Source: Streptomyces sp. 11x1
GTDB taxonomy: Bacteria > Actinomycetota > Actinomycetes > Streptomycetales > Streptomycetaceae
Reading direction: 5' to 3'
Length of the DNA stretch: 64,000 nt
Assembly: GCF_032598905.1 (NCBI RefSeq)
Contig: NZ_CP122458.1
Location: 6,225,001-6,289,000, forward strand
In this document: positions 17,489 through 26,972 of the stretch, piece after piece
Position numbering within the stretch: position 1 is the stretch's first letter
Layout: the number at the start of each line of letters is the position of its first letter
The notes under the pieces: generated by a model
Seen by the model: only the letters and a program-made list of their open reading frames with translations
Told to the model about the DNA's origin: nothing
Databases searched by the model: none
Translations under genes and position numbers: made by a program

Positions 17489-18268
17489 ATGGAACACATC
17501 GACCACTTCAGTGCCGGATGGGTCACCCCCGTCCTCTCCTACGTCATGGCCTGCGTCGGCTCCGCGCTCGGACTGCGCTGCACCGTCAGGGCACTTGAGG
17601 CCGAGGGGGCCTCCAAGCGGAACTGGCTCACGCTGGCGTCGTTCGCGATCGGCTCGGGCATCTGGACCATGCACTTCGTTGCCATGATGGGCTTCGGCGT
17701 GCAGGGCACCCCGATCCGCTACGACGTCCCCATGACCGTCCTCAGCCTGGTCATGGCGATCGCCGTGGTCAGCGCCGGTGTCTTCACCGCCGGTTACGGC
17801 CGCTCCCGGGTCCGCGCGGTGGCCTTCGGCGGCCTCGGAACCGGCCTCGGCGTGGCCGCGATGCACTACACCGGCATGGCCGCGCTCAACCTGCACGGCG
17901 AGGTCGGCTTCGACCCTTCGCTGGTCATCGCCTCCGTGGTGATCGCGGTCGTCGCCGCGACCGCCGCGCTGGCGCTGACGCTGGTCGTGCGAGGCGGTGT
18001 CCTCGCCGCGATCGCCGCGCTCGTGATGGGGCTGGCCGTGAGCAGCATGCACTACACCGCGATGTACGCCGTGAGCATCGATCCGGCGCCCAGCACGGCA
18101 CAGTTGTCGGGGGCGACGGCCACCGAGTTTCTGTTTCCGCTGGCCGTGCTGCTGGGGTCGTTCCTCTTCCTGACCTCGGCGTACGTGGCGTTGTCGCCGA
18201 CGGGGAAGCGGGCCGAGTCCTCCTTCGCCGACGAGCTGTTGCGTGAGGTCGAGCTCTCCACGGCGTGA
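17489..18268 (+). CDS. MHYT-domain integral membrane sensor
   Basis: The 259-residue protein has about seven membrane helices with three MHYT-type motifs (MHFVAM, MHYTGM and MHYTAM) that are thought to bind a metal such as copper and to sense a diatomic gas or light. No output domain is attached, which is common in Streptomyces. GAGAGGGG precedes the ATG at 17489; the frame is open from 17420, but the earlier part lacks a ribosome-binding site. It precedes a NIT-domain kinase in the same direction, suggesting but not proving a shared pathway. Confidence 0.88.
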   Translation: MEHIDHFSAGWVTPVLSYVMACVGSALGLRCTVRALEAEGASKRNWLTLASFAIGSGIWTMHFVAMMGFGVQGTPIRYDVPMTVLSLVMAIAVVSAGVFTAGYGRSRVRAVAFGGLGTGLGVAAMHYTGMAALNLHGEVGFDPSLVIASVVIAVVAATAALALTLVVRGGVLAAIAALVMGLAVSSMHYTAMYAVSIDPAPSTAQLSGATATEFLFPLAVLLGSFLFLTSAYVALSPTGKRAESSFADELLREVELSTA

Positions 18269-18305
18269 GTCTTCCGCTCGACCTTCAGTGAGTACCTGCG
18301 CGCCC

Positions 18306-18370
18306 GTGGGGGCTGGTCGCGCACACCCGGCGGAGCCGCACCTCGGCAACGCCCCGCGCCCCTGACGGGG
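18306..18370. repeat. dispersed intergenic repeat, type B
   Basis: GGCTGGTCGCGCACACCCGG is followed by CGGAGCCGCACCTCGG and CCCCGCGCCCCTG, as in the copies at 9475 and 62867. It separates the MHYT gene from the kinase gene. Confidence 0.65.
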
Positions 18371-18404
18371 CGCTTGATCCTCCCCTCCCCTTGCGAGGTC
18401 CCCG

Positions 18405-20420
18405 ATGAAAATCTTCCACGCGACCACCCGGCTGCTGCGCCCCAGATCCGTGCGGGCCAAGATCGTCGCCCTGTTGATGCTGCCCATCGTGTCGCTGATG
18501 GCGTTGTGGAGCTACGCCGCCGTGACGACCGTCGCCGCCATCGGCGACACCGAGCGGGCCAAGGACGTCAACAGCGAACTGCTGGCGCCGGTCGCCGCGT
18601 TCGTGACCGCGGTGCAGAGCGAGCGGACGGCCGCGATGCGGTACGCCGCCCAACCCGGCGAGACGGGTCTCGACGACCTGAGGGCCGACCAGCAGACCAC
18701 CGACAAGGCCGTGACGGCGCTCCGCGCGGGCCTCAACTCCTCCAGTTCGGACGCCGCCCTCATCGACCCGGCACTGCCCGACCGACTGGAGAACCTCGAA
18801 GCCGACTTCAGCGACCTCGCCGCCCTGCGCGCGGGCGCCACCGGGTCGGCCGGGACGGACGCCAGGACCACGGTGTCGACGGCGTACACCGACTACTCCG
18901 CCGTCATCGACCACGCCTTCGCCGTGACCGGCGCGCTCACCAGCGAGCAGGGCACCGACGCGACCTCCGAGGCGCGGGTCGTCCTCGAACTCTCCCGGGT
19001 CCGCGACGCCGTGGCCCGCGAGCAGGCGCTGCTGGCCGCCGCCACCGCGTCCGGGACGCTCGGCAAGGAGCAGTACGCGCGGTTCGTGGGCGCCGTCGCC
19101 ACCCAGCGCGCACTGCTGCGGCCGGCCGTCGCCGACCTCAAGGCCGAGCACCGGCCCGCCTACGACGTGCTCCTCGACAGCGACCACTACGCCGCCCTCG
19201 TCAAGGTCGAGGACGGGGTGACCGACGCCGGACCGGGACCGGTGTCGACGGCCGTGCTCAAGGACTGGGACGCCTCCTCGACGGCCGTGCTGAAGGGCCT
19301 GGCGGCGGCCGAGGAGGGCGCGGGAACGGGCGCGGCGGCCAAAGCGGACGTCTTCGGCTGGGACAACCTCGGCGCGTCCGGCGTCGCCGTCGTCCTCGGT
19401 CTCGCCGGTGTGCTCCTGTCGCTGCTGGTCTCCGTGGGCGTCGGGCGCGGCCTCATCGTCGAACTCCTCGACCTGCGCAACTCCGCCCTGGAGGTCGCCG
19501 GGCGCCGGCTGCCGCAGGCGATGCGCAAGCTGCACGCCGGGCAGGGCGTCGACATCGACGCCGAGGCCCCGATGCGCCGCCTCGCCGGTGACGAACTCGC
19601 CCAGGTGGGCACCGCGCTCACCGCCGTGCAGCGGGCCGCGCTCAAGGCGGCCTCCGAGCGCGCCGAACTCCTCAGCGGCATCTCCGGGGTGTACGTCAGC
19701 CTCGCCCGCCGCAGCCAGGTGCTGCTCCACCGGCAGCTCGACCTGCTCAGCGTCATGGAGCAGCGCCAGCAGGAACAGCAGAACCACGCCGAGCTGTACG
19801 ACCTGTACCGCGTCGACTACCTCGCCACCCGGATGCGGCGCCACTCCGAGTCGCTGCTCATCCTGTCGGGGATCGCGCCCGGCCGGGGCTGGCGCGACCC
19901 GATCGCGCTGACGGACGTCCTGCGGGCCGCCGTCGCCGAGATCGAGGACGCGACCCGGGTCGAGGTGTGGGCCGTACCGAAGGTGTCGCTGAACGGCGGT
20001 TCCGTCGCCGACGTCATCCATCTGCTCGCCGAGCTCGTCGAGAACGCCGCCGCGTTCTCCCCGCCCTCCACCAAGGTCCAGCTGCGCGCGGCCCGGCTGC
20101 GGGACGGCATCCTCATCGAGGTCGAGGACAGCGGCTTCGGCATGAACGAGGAGGCGATGGCCGAGGCCAACCGCAAGCTCCGGTCGGAGCGGGTCGACCT
20201 CCTCGACGCCAAGCAGATCGGCCTGTTCGTGGTGAACCGGCTCGCCGACCGCCAGGGTCTGCGCGTCGAGTTGCGGCAGTCGACCAACGCAGGCGTCGCC
20301 GCGGCCGTCTTCATCCCCGAGAACCTGATCCGCGACGACATGCCCGTGCACCGGGAGCCGGCCGGCCACGGCGGCTCCACGGACTCGGAAACGGCGCTGA
20401 TCCAGCAGCGGCGGAGGTAG
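18405..20420 (+). CDS. NIT-domain sensor histidine-kinase-like protein lacking the expected phospho-histidine
   Basis: The 671-residue membrane protein has an N-terminal helix (about 24-46), an extracytoplasmic NIT nitrate/nitrite-sensing-type domain (about 60-310), a second helix (about 325-350), a HAMP-like linker and a HATPase_c domain with N box ELVENAAAFSPP, DSGFGM and GLFVVNRLA. Relatives carry LDHLATRMRR at the dimerisation helix; here it reads VDYLATRMRRH with Tyr472, so autophosphorylation at the usual site looks lost. Typical partners of such kinases (roadblock and GTPase conservon genes) are absent; an ABC-F gene follows. Confidence 0.87.
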   Translation: MKIFHATTRLLRPRSVRAKIVALLMLPIVSLMALWSYAAVTTVAAIGDTERAKDVNSELLAPVAAFVTAVQSERTAAMRYAAQPGETGLDDLRADQQTTDKAVTALRAGLNSSSSDAALIDPALPDRLENLEADFSDLAALRAGATGSAGTDARTTVSTAYTDYSAVIDHAFAVTGALTSEQGTDATSEARVVLELSRVRDAVAREQALLAAATASGTLGKEQYARFVGAVATQRALLRPAVADLKAEHRPAYDVLLDSDHYAALVKVEDGVTDAGPGPVSTAVLKDWDASSTAVLKGLAAAEEGAGTGAAAKADVFGWDNLGASGVAVVLGLAGVLLSLLVSVGVGRGLIVELLDLRNSALEVAGRRLPQAMRKLHAGQGVDIDAEAPMRRLAGDELAQVGTALTAVQRAALKAASERAELLSGISGVYVSLARRSQVLLHRQLDLLSVMEQRQQEQQNHAELYDLYRVDYLATRMRRHSESLLILSGIAPGRGWRDPIALTDVLRAAVAEIEDATRVEVWAVPKVSLNGGSVADVIHLLAELVENAAAFSPPSTKVQLRAARLRDGILIEVEDSGFGMNEEAMAEANRKLRSERVDLLDAKQIGLFVVNRLADRQGLRVELRQSTNAGVAAAVFIPENLIRDDMPVHREPAGHGGSTDSETALIQQRRR

Positions 20421-20433
20421 GCCGCACAGGACC

Positions 20434-20473
20434 GCCGTGCGCCCCGGGTGGTGGTTTCCCCGGGGCGCACGGC
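20434..20473 (+). terminator. strong terminator after the NIT kinase
   Basis: A perfect 15-bp stem (GCCGTGCGCCCCGGG at 20434-20448 with 20459-20473) and a 10-nt loop lie 13 bp after the stop and are followed by a short TTT. Confidence 0.85.
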
Positions 20474-20586
20474 CTTTCGTGGGGGGTGGCGTCCTGGTGA
20501 CATACGGTGATGGCTGTGACGCGTCCGCGTCAATTGGGGGAATCCCTCGGTCCCGGTAGGGGGCCGCGGGTGCGTTGTCGGGTGCG

Positions 20587-20640
20587 GGTGTGTGGGGGCT
20601 GGTCGCGCAGTTCCCCGCGCCCCTGAAGATTCAGGCCCTG
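20587..20640. repeat. dispersed intergenic repeat, half copy (type A)
   Basis: Only the left arm GCGCAGTTCCCCGCGCCCCTG and its GGCTGGTC lead are present, with no facing arm. The remaining 343-bp gap holds the terminator at 20434 and a TACCCT box at 20726-20731, a possible -10 for the ABC-F gene. Confidence 0.7.
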
Positions 20641-20763
20641 CCGGGCCCACCGGACCCGCACCCGACCGCCACCGCGCTCCCCCTCCCTCAAGGCGCCGCC
20701 CGTCACACCCGTGCGCCCCGCCGACTACCCTGGAGGGTCGATCGTCCCCGTGGCAGGAGAGTA

Positions 20764-22578
20764 ATGGCCGTCAACCTGGTCAATGTCGAGAACGTCAGCA
20801 AGGTGTACGGCACCCGCGCCCTGCTCGACGGGGTCTCGCTCGGCGTCTCCGAAGGGGACCGGATCGGCGTCGTGGGGCGGAACGGGGACGGCAAGACCAC
20901 CCTGATCCGGATGCTCGCCAAGCTGGAGGAGGCCGACACCGGACGGGTCACCCACTCCGGCGGCATCCACGTCGGCGTGCTCACCCAGCACGACTCCCTC
21001 GACCCCACCGCCACCGTCCGGCACGAGGTCATCCGCGACCTGGCCGACCACGAGTGGGCGGGCAACGCCAAGATCAGGGACGTACTGACGGGGCTCTTCG
21101 GCGGGCTCGACCTCCCCGGCTTCCCACAGGGGCTCGACACCGTCATCGGCCCGCTCTCCGGCGGTGAGCGGCGGCGCATCGCGCTCGCCAAGCTGCTCAT
21201 CGAGGAGCAGGACCTGATCGTCCTCGACGAGCCCACCAACCACCTGGACGTGGAAGGCATCTCCTGGCTCGCGAACCACCTGCGCGAACGGCGCTCCGCC
21301 CTCGTCTGCGTCACCCACGACCGGTGGTTCCTCGACCAGGTCTGCACCCGGATGTGGGACGTGCAGAAGGGCGCGGTCTTCGAGTACGAGGGCGGCTACT
21401 CCGACTACGTCTTCGCCCGCGCCGAGCGGGAGCGGATCGCCGCCACCGAGGAGACCAAGCGGCAGAACCTGGTCCGCAAGGAGCTGGCCTGGCTGCGGCG
21501 CGGCGCCCCGGCCCGTACGTCCAAGCCCCGCTTCCGGGTCGAGGCGGCCAACGAGCTGATCGCCGACGTCCCGCCGCCGCGCGACACCAGCGAGCTGATG
21601 AAGTTCGCGTCGTCCCGGCTGGGCAAGACCGTGTTCGACCTGGAGAACGTCACCGTGCAGGCCGGTCCGAAGGTGCTGCTGAAGCATCTGACCTGGCAGC
21701 TCGGGCCGGGCGACCGGATCGGCCTCGTCGGTGTCAACGGCGCCGGCAAGACCTCCCTGCTGCGGGCCATGGCGGACGCCGCGCGCAGCGAGGGGGAGAA
21801 GCAGCCGGCCGCCGGGCGGGTCGTCACCGGCAGGACCGTGAAGCTCGCGTACCTGTCGCAGGAGGTCGCCGAACTCGACCCCACCTGGCGGGTGCTCCAG
21901 GCCGTGCAGCAGGTCCGCGACCGCGTCGACCTCGGCAAGGGGCGCGAGATGACGGCGGGGCAGCTCTGCGAGACCTTCGGCTTCAGCAAGGAGAAGCAGT
22001 GGACGCCGGTGGGCGACCTCAGCGGTGGTGAGCGGCGGCGGTTGCAGTTGCTGCGGCTGCTGATGGACGAGCCCAACGTCCTCTTCCTCGACGAGCCGAC
22101 CAACGACCTCGACATCGAGACGCTCACGCAGCTGGAGGACCTGCTCGACGGGTGGCCCGGCTCGATGATCGTGATCTCCCACGACCGGTTCTTCATCGAG
22201 CGGACGACGGACAAGGTGTTCGCGCTGCTCGGTGACGCGACGCTGCGGATGCTGCCGCGCGGCATCGACGAGTACATCGAGCGGCGCCACAAGATGGAGG
22301 AGGCCGCGGCGGCGTCCGCCGGGGTCGCGGCGAAGCCCGCCGCCGAGGCCGCGTCGCAGAAGAGCGCCGCCGACGCCCGCGCCGCGAAGAAGGAACTCCA
22401 GAAGATCGAGCGGCAGTTGGACAAGGTCTCCGAGAAGGAGGCGAAGTTGCATGCGCGGATTGCCGAGAACGCGACGGACTTCTCGAAGGTGGGGGAACTG
22501 GACGCCGAGTTGAGGGCGTTGCTCGCCGAGAAGGAAGAGCTGGAGATGCGGTGGCTCGAACTGGCCGATGACGCCTAG
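20764..22578 (+). CDS. ABC-F family ATPase (Uup/EttA-like)
   Basis: The 604-residue soluble protein has two ABC ATPase domains without membrane segments: Walker A GRNGDGKTT and GVNGAGKTS, signatures LSGGE twice, and Walker B LDEPTNHLD and LDEPTNDLD. The C-terminus (about 500-604) is a charged coiled coil of the Uup type, which binds nucleic acid. ABC-F proteins act on ribosomes or in translation quality control; some give antibiotic protection, but housekeeping context favours a general role. AGGAGA precedes the ATG. Confidence 0.93.
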   Translation: MAVNLVNVENVSKVYGTRALLDGVSLGVSEGDRIGVVGRNGDGKTTLIRMLAKLEEADTGRVTHSGGIHVGVLTQHDSLDPTATVRHEVIRDLADHEWAGNAKIRDVLTGLFGGLDLPGFPQGLDTVIGPLSGGERRRIALAKLLIEEQDLIVLDEPTNHLDVEGISWLANHLRERRSALVCVTHDRWFLDQVCTRMWDVQKGAVFEYEGGYSDYVFARAERERIAATEETKRQNLVRKELAWLRRGAPARTSKPRFRVEAANELIADVPPPRDTSELMKFASSRLGKTVFDLENVTVQAGPKVLLKHLTWQLGPGDRIGLVGVNGAGKTSLLRAMADAARSEGEKQPAAGRVVTGRTVKLAYLSQEVAELDPTWRVLQAVQQVRDRVDLGKGREMTAGQLCETFGFSKEKQWTPVGDLSGGERRRLQLLRLLMDEPNVLFLDEPTNDLDIETLTQLEDLLDGWPGSMIVISHDRFFIERTTDKVFALLGDATLRMLPRGIDEYIERRHKMEEAAAASAGVAAKPAAEAASQKSAADARAAKKELQKIERQLDKVSEKEAKLHARIAENATDFSKVGELDAELRALLAEKEELEMRWLELADDA

Positions 22579-22693
22579 TCGACGCCTGGTCGGCCGAGCC
22601 GGGCGGCCCCCCGCCGTTGGGGCTGGTGTTCGACGGCAAGGCCCCGCGCATGTCCCGTGAAGGGGGCGTGAAGGAGCGTAACGGGGGCATCAC

Positions 22694-22732
22694 GGGCCGG
22701 TTCTCCCTTGGGAACAGGGGAGCGACCGGCCC
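22694..22732 (+). terminator. terminator-like hairpin after the ABC-F gene
   Basis: GGGCCGGT pairs with ACCGGCCC, with an inner CTCCC/GGGAG stem. It lies 116 bp after the ABC-F stop in the 265-bp gap before the propeller genes. Confidence 0.55.
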
Positions 22733-22843
22733 CATGTGCGAGCTCGTCACAGTGATAGAAAGAGCCGTCTGAGAACAGTTTGAGAAGCGATACCACGCGG
22801 TCACACGGGTGGCTCGAAAGCAGCGAACAGGGGGAAAGCGCTG

Positions 22844-24643
22844 ATGGTTCAGCCGCCCGATCAGCCGCCGCAGGGCGGTTACGGAGTACCGCAGAATCCA
22901 CCACCGCCGTCGCACCCGCAACAACCACAACAGCCGTACGGCTACCCGCAGACACCCCCGCCGCAGGGCCCGCCCGCACCAGGCCCCGGCTACGGCTACC
23001 CGCCCCAGCAGCAGCCGCCGGCGCAACCCGGCCCGTACACCCAGCCCGGCCCGTACGGCCAGCCGCAGCAGCCCGGCCCGTACGCGCAGCCCGGCCCGTA
23101 CAACCCCGCCTCGCAGGCCGGTTACGGCTACCCGCAGTCGCAGTACGCGGGCGCGCCCACACCCCCGCCGGTCGGTGGCGGCGGTGGCTCGAAGAACCCC
23201 TTCAAGGGCAGGCCCGCGATGGTCGCCGGTGCCGCCGTGGCCGCACTGCTCGTGGTCGGCGGCGCCGTGTTCGCCGTGACGAGTCTCGGGGACGACGGCG
23301 AGAAGAAGCCGGTCGCCAAGGAGAGCACGGGCCCGTCCGAGGACGACAAGCCCTCGGACGCGCCCTCCGCACCCGTCAACCAGGGCGACGGCAGCGGCGA
23401 CGGCGGCGAGGACCTCGACATCTCCGACCTCAACGCGGACCGCGAGGACGGCGAGGCGAAGGTGCTCTGGTACAAGAGCGCGCCCGACGCCCCCGGTTCC
23501 GGCGCGGGCGCCCCCGGCCTGTGGGTCACCGACAAGGTCGCGGTGAAGCCCGCGTACAAGCAGCTGTTCGCCTACAACGTGGGCGACGGCGACCCGGCCT
23601 GGGACCCGATCGAGTTCCCCGGCAAGATCTGCGCGGTCACGCCGCAGAAGACCTCCGACGACCGGGCCGTGGTCGCGTACCAGAAGAGCACCGCGAAGAA
23701 CGCCGACTGCGACCAGCTCCAGCAGATCGACCTGAACACCGGCGACAAGGGCTGGTCGGCCCAGCTGGAGAAGGGCGACCTGTTCGACAGCGCCCACAGC
23801 GTCTCCCTGGCCGTCGCCGGCGACACGCTCGTGGTGGGCCGCTCACAGTCCGGGACGGCGTACGACATCGACACGGGCAAGAAGCTCTTCGACAAGAAGA
23901 CCTACGGCCAGTCCTGCTACCCGTCCGGGTTCACGGGCGGCGCGCGGCTGGTCGTCGTCTCCTCCTGCGCGGTGACCACGGACAAGGAGCACGACGAGGT
24001 CCAGGAGCTCGACCCGCGCACCGGCAAGGCCAAGTGGACGCGGAAGATCCCCAAGGGCTGGAAGGTCGAGAACGCGTACTCCGTGGACCCGCTCGTCCTC
24101 TACCTCACCAACGAGGAAGAGAACACCTGGAACATCTCCACCTTCAAGGCCGACGGATCGACCCGTTCGCAGGTCGACTCCGACGCCTCGTTCGCCCCCG
24201 ACTGCGACGGCGGGATCCTCACCGGGAACCTCGCCGGCTGCACCGGTGTCGCGAGCGACGCGAACACGCTCTACCTGCCGACCGAGAAGAAGGACGGCAC
24301 CAACGAGATCGTCGCGCTGAACCTGGCCACCGGCAAGGAGAAGTGGCGCGTCAAGTCGCCCTCCGCCGACGCGGTGATGGAACCGCTGCGCACCGAGGGC
24401 GGGAAGCTGATCGTGTACGTCGAGCCGTCGGACGCAGGCGGCCAGGTCGTGTCGTTCCCGACCACGGGCGGCAAGCCCGCGGCCACGAAGCTGCTGCAGA
24501 TGCCGGCGAGCGCCGCGGCGATCGAGGGTTCCTTCTACGCGAAGGCTGTCGACTACCTGGACGGGCGCTTCTACATCTCCTCGACCCTGCTGAGTGGTGC
24601 TGACGAAGCGAAGGAGAAGTTGATGCTGGCCTACGGCAAGTGA
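22844..24643 (+). CDS. membrane-anchored PQQ-like beta-propeller protein
   Basis: The 599-residue protein starts with a cytoplasmic Pro/Gln/Tyr/Gly-rich region (about 1-118, repeats of QPGPYG type), has one membrane helix (about 125-148) and an extracellular region with the repeated NTGDKGWSAQL / RTGKAKWTRKI / ATGKEKWRVKS strands of a PQQ-like propeller. Such proteins are probably scaffolds or binding proteins at the cell surface; no PQQ-enzyme active site is evident. GGGGGAAAG precedes the ATG. It is a tandem paralogue of the next gene. Confidence 0.85.
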   Translation: MVQPPDQPPQGGYGVPQNPPPPSHPQQPQQPYGYPQTPPPQGPPAPGPGYGYPPQQQPPAQPGPYTQPGPYGQPQQPGPYAQPGPYNPASQAGYGYPQSQYAGAPTPPPVGGGGGSKNPFKGRPAMVAGAAVAALLVVGGAVFAVTSLGDDGEKKPVAKESTGPSEDDKPSDAPSAPVNQGDGSGDGGEDLDISDLNADREDGEAKVLWYKSAPDAPGSGAGAPGLWVTDKVAVKPAYKQLFAYNVGDGDPAWDPIEFPGKICAVTPQKTSDDRAVVAYQKSTAKNADCDQLQQIDLNTGDKGWSAQLEKGDLFDSAHSVSLAVAGDTLVVGRSQSGTAYDIDTGKKLFDKKTYGQSCYPSGFTGGARLVVVSSCAVTTDKEHDEVQELDPRTGKAKWTRKIPKGWKVENAYSVDPLVLYLTNEEENTWNISTFKADGSTRSQVDSDASFAPDCDGGILTGNLAGCTGVASDANTLYLPTEKKDGTNEIVALNLATGKEKWRVKSPSADAVMEPLRTEGGKLIVYVEPSDAGGQVVSFPTTGGKPAATKLLQMPASAAAIEGSFYAKAVDYLDGRFYISSTLLSGADEAKEKLMLAYGK

Positions 24644-24669
24644 CAGCCCCGCTCGTCCTCCACCCGACC

Positions 24670-24696
24670 ACCGAGATCCGCTCCGAGATCCGCTCC
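24670..24696. repeat. 12-bp tandem duplication between the propeller genes
   Basis: GAGATCCGCTCC is repeated directly twice, just before the ribosome-binding site of the second propeller gene. Confidence 0.5.
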
Positions 24697-24710
24697 GAGG
24701 TATCCACGTC

Positions 24711-26669
24711 ATGACGCAGCCGCCGCCCCCGCCGAACCAGCCGCCGGGCCCGCCCCCGAACCAGCCGCCGGGCCAGTCCTTGTCCAAGGACCAGCCGCCC
24801 GCCCAGCAGCCGCCGGCGCAGCCCCCGGCCCCGGGTCAGCAGCCTCCGCAGAGCGCCCCGCCGCAGGGCGGTTTCGGCGCGCCCACCCCGCCGCCGGCCG
24901 GCGGCTTCGGCGCCCCGACGCCCCCGCCGCAGGGCCCGCCCGCGCAGGCCCCGGGCTACGGCTACCCGCAGACGCCCCCGCCGCAGCAGCCCGGCTACGG
25001 CTACCCGGGTCAGCCCGGTCAGCCGGGTGCCTACGGTCACCCGCAGCCCGGCCCGTACGGCCAGCCGGCGCCCGGCCCCTACGGGCAGCAGCCGTACGGC
25101 TACCAGCCGCAGACCATGCCGATGCAGCCGCAGGTGGGGTACGCCCCGGGCGACCCGGGCGCTCCCGGCGGCAAGAAGAAGGTGAACTCCGCGGCGATCA
25201 TCATCACCGCGGCGGTCGCGGCCATCGCGCTCATCGTCGGCGGCGGCGTCTACATCGCCACCTCCAAGGGTGACGACGACAACGGCAAGAAGGACACCGC
25301 CAGTTCGGAGGGCACCACCGGCGGCAAGGACGACACCAAGGGCGACGACGACGGCGGTGCCTCCTCGTCCGGCGGCTCGTCGTCCGGTGGCGTGGAGATC
25401 CCGACCACGGCGCAGGAGAAGGCACCGTCCAGCCCCAGCGCGAAGATCCTCTTCCAGGTGCCGGCGCACGAGGTCAAGGAAAAGCTCCAGATCGACAGCG
25501 TCAAGGGCTCCTGGCTGACGAAGACCACGTACGCCAAGTCCGCGCTCAACAAGATCGTCGGCTACGAACCGGACAGCGGCAAGACCAAGTGGACGCTGGA
25601 CCTGGCCGGTCAGACCTGCGCGGGCTCCCGTGAGATCACCACCGAGGGCATCGCCGTCGTGGTGACCGAGTCGGCCAAGCGCAAGAACAACGACGACCGC
25701 CAGCCCTGCACCGAGATCACCGCGTTCAACGTCGAGACCGGCAAGGAGGTGTGGACCAAGAGCGCCGACCTCAGCGGCAGCAAGGTGCCGTTCGGCGAGG
25801 TCACCATCTCCGGTACGACGGTCGCCGCGGCCGGCGGCTACTCCGGTGGCGCCGCGTTCGACGTCAACTCCGGCAAGGTGCTGTGGTCGCCGAAGGCCGG
25901 CGAGTGCACCGACGAGGGCTACGCGGGCGGCGCCCAGCTCATCGCGGTCCGCAAGTGCGGCGACTACGGCAGCGAGACCTTCGAGATCCAGCTCCTCGAC
26001 CCCAGGTCGGGCAGCGTCAAGTGGACGTACAAGGTGCCCTCCGGCATCCAGCGCGCCAAGGTCATCTCCACCAACCCGGTCGTCTTCGGCGTGGTGACCG
26101 GCAGCGACGTCCCGCTGACCGGCACGACCGACATCTTCTCCCTGGACGACAAGGGCAAGCTGCGCGCCAAGATCTCCATCCCGGACGAGAAGTACGACTA
26201 CGAGTGCCCGGTCCGCGGTGTCTGGGCCTGCAAGGGCATCTACGTCGGCAACGACAAGGTGTACATGCCGACCAAGAGCCACGACGGCACCGGCGCCTAC
26301 AGCTCCACCAACGAGATCGTCTCCTTCTCGCTGGCGACCGGGAAGCCCACCGGTGACCGCGTGGACGCGGGCGACGACCACGAGCTGTTCCCGATCCGGA
26401 TGGACGGGCCGAACATCATCGCCTACAAGGACGGCCCCTACGACAAGGGCGCCCAGGTCGTCTCCATCGACGGCAAGACGCTGAAGCAGACCAAGCTCCT
26501 GGAGACCCCGGCCTCCGAGTCGGTGCTCCGCGCGATCAGCGCCATGACGCCGACGATGAGCGAGATGCTCTACACCGACGGACGCTGGTTCATCGGCTCG
26601 GAACTCGTGAGCAAGCCGTACTCGGACGACGAGAAGGAGTACACGGCGCTCGGCTTCGGGGCGAAGTAA
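24711..26669 (+). CDS. second membrane-anchored PQQ-like beta-propeller protein
   Basis: The 652-residue paralogue has a longer Pro/Gly/Tyr-rich N-terminus (about 1-155), a membrane helix (about 162-184), an Asp/Gly/Ser-rich spacer and a propeller with PDSGKTKWTLDL, ETGKEVWTKSA and RSGSVKWTYKV strands. It follows its neighbour by 67 bp and is probably in the same operon. A strong terminator follows. The molecular role is unknown; the pairing suggests two subunits of a surface assembly (inference). Confidence 0.85.
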   Translation: MTQPPPPPNQPPGPPPNQPPGQSLSKDQPPAQQPPAQPPAPGQQPPQSAPPQGGFGAPTPPPAGGFGAPTPPPQGPPAQAPGYGYPQTPPPQQPGYGYPGQPGQPGAYGHPQPGPYGQPAPGPYGQQPYGYQPQTMPMQPQVGYAPGDPGAPGGKKKVNSAAIIITAAVAAIALIVGGGVYIATSKGDDDNGKKDTASSEGTTGGKDDTKGDDDGGASSSGGSSSGGVEIPTTAQEKAPSSPSAKILFQVPAHEVKEKLQIDSVKGSWLTKTTYAKSALNKIVGYEPDSGKTKWTLDLAGQTCAGSREITTEGIAVVVTESAKRKNNDDRQPCTEITAFNVETGKEVWTKSADLSGSKVPFGEVTISGTTVAAAGGYSGGAAFDVNSGKVLWSPKAGECTDEGYAGGAQLIAVRKCGDYGSETFEIQLLDPRSGSVKWTYKVPSGIQRAKVISTNPVVFGVVTGSDVPLTGTTDIFSLDDKGKLRAKISIPDEKYDYECPVRGVWACKGIYVGNDKVYMPTKSHDGTGAYSSTNEIVSFSLATGKPTGDRVDAGDDHELFPIRMDGPNIIAYKDGPYDKGAQVVSIDGKTLKQTKLLETPASESVLRAISAMTPTMSEMLYTDGRWFIGSELVSKPYSDDEKEYTALGFGAK

Positions 26670-26693
26670 CCCCACGCGCCCCCTCGGCCTCCT

Positions 26694-26731
26694 TCCACGG
26701 CCCCGCCCCAGCTCAGGGGCGGGGCCGTGGA
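26694..26731 (+). terminator. strong terminator after the propeller operon
   Basis: A perfect 16-bp stem (TCCACGGCCCCGCCCC with its complement) closes a 6-nt loop, 24 bp after the stop. Confidence 0.85.
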
Positions 26732-26926
26732 CGTATCCCTCATCACGCTCGAATAGGAGGGAATTTCGGTAATCCGGGGCACTTCTCTCCCGTAGGGGGA
26801 GCGCAACGTCGAACAAGCGTGTAGCTTCCGGGGGCATGAAGAGCGGGCGTCGACCAGCGAGTCGACGGGAAGTCGGGGGGCTTCTGTCCGCGAGGTCCGG
26901 TGGGCGGCCATAGTGGGCAACCATCT

Positions 26927-26965
26927 GGGGGACTGTGGGGGACTGTGGGGGACTGGGGGGTGGGG
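26927..26965 (+). promoter_or_regulatory. G-tract tandem repeat before a response-regulator gene
   Basis: Three direct copies of GGGGGACTGT (the third ending in GG) followed by TGGGG give five runs of four to six G at 26927-26931, 26937-26941, 26947-26951, 26955-26960 and 26962-26965, ending 7 nt before the ATG. Four or more such tracts can form a G-quadruplex in the mRNA leader. The rest of the 303-bp gap holds the terminator and no other gene. Confidence 0.5.
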
Positions 26966-26972
26966 TGGCTCG

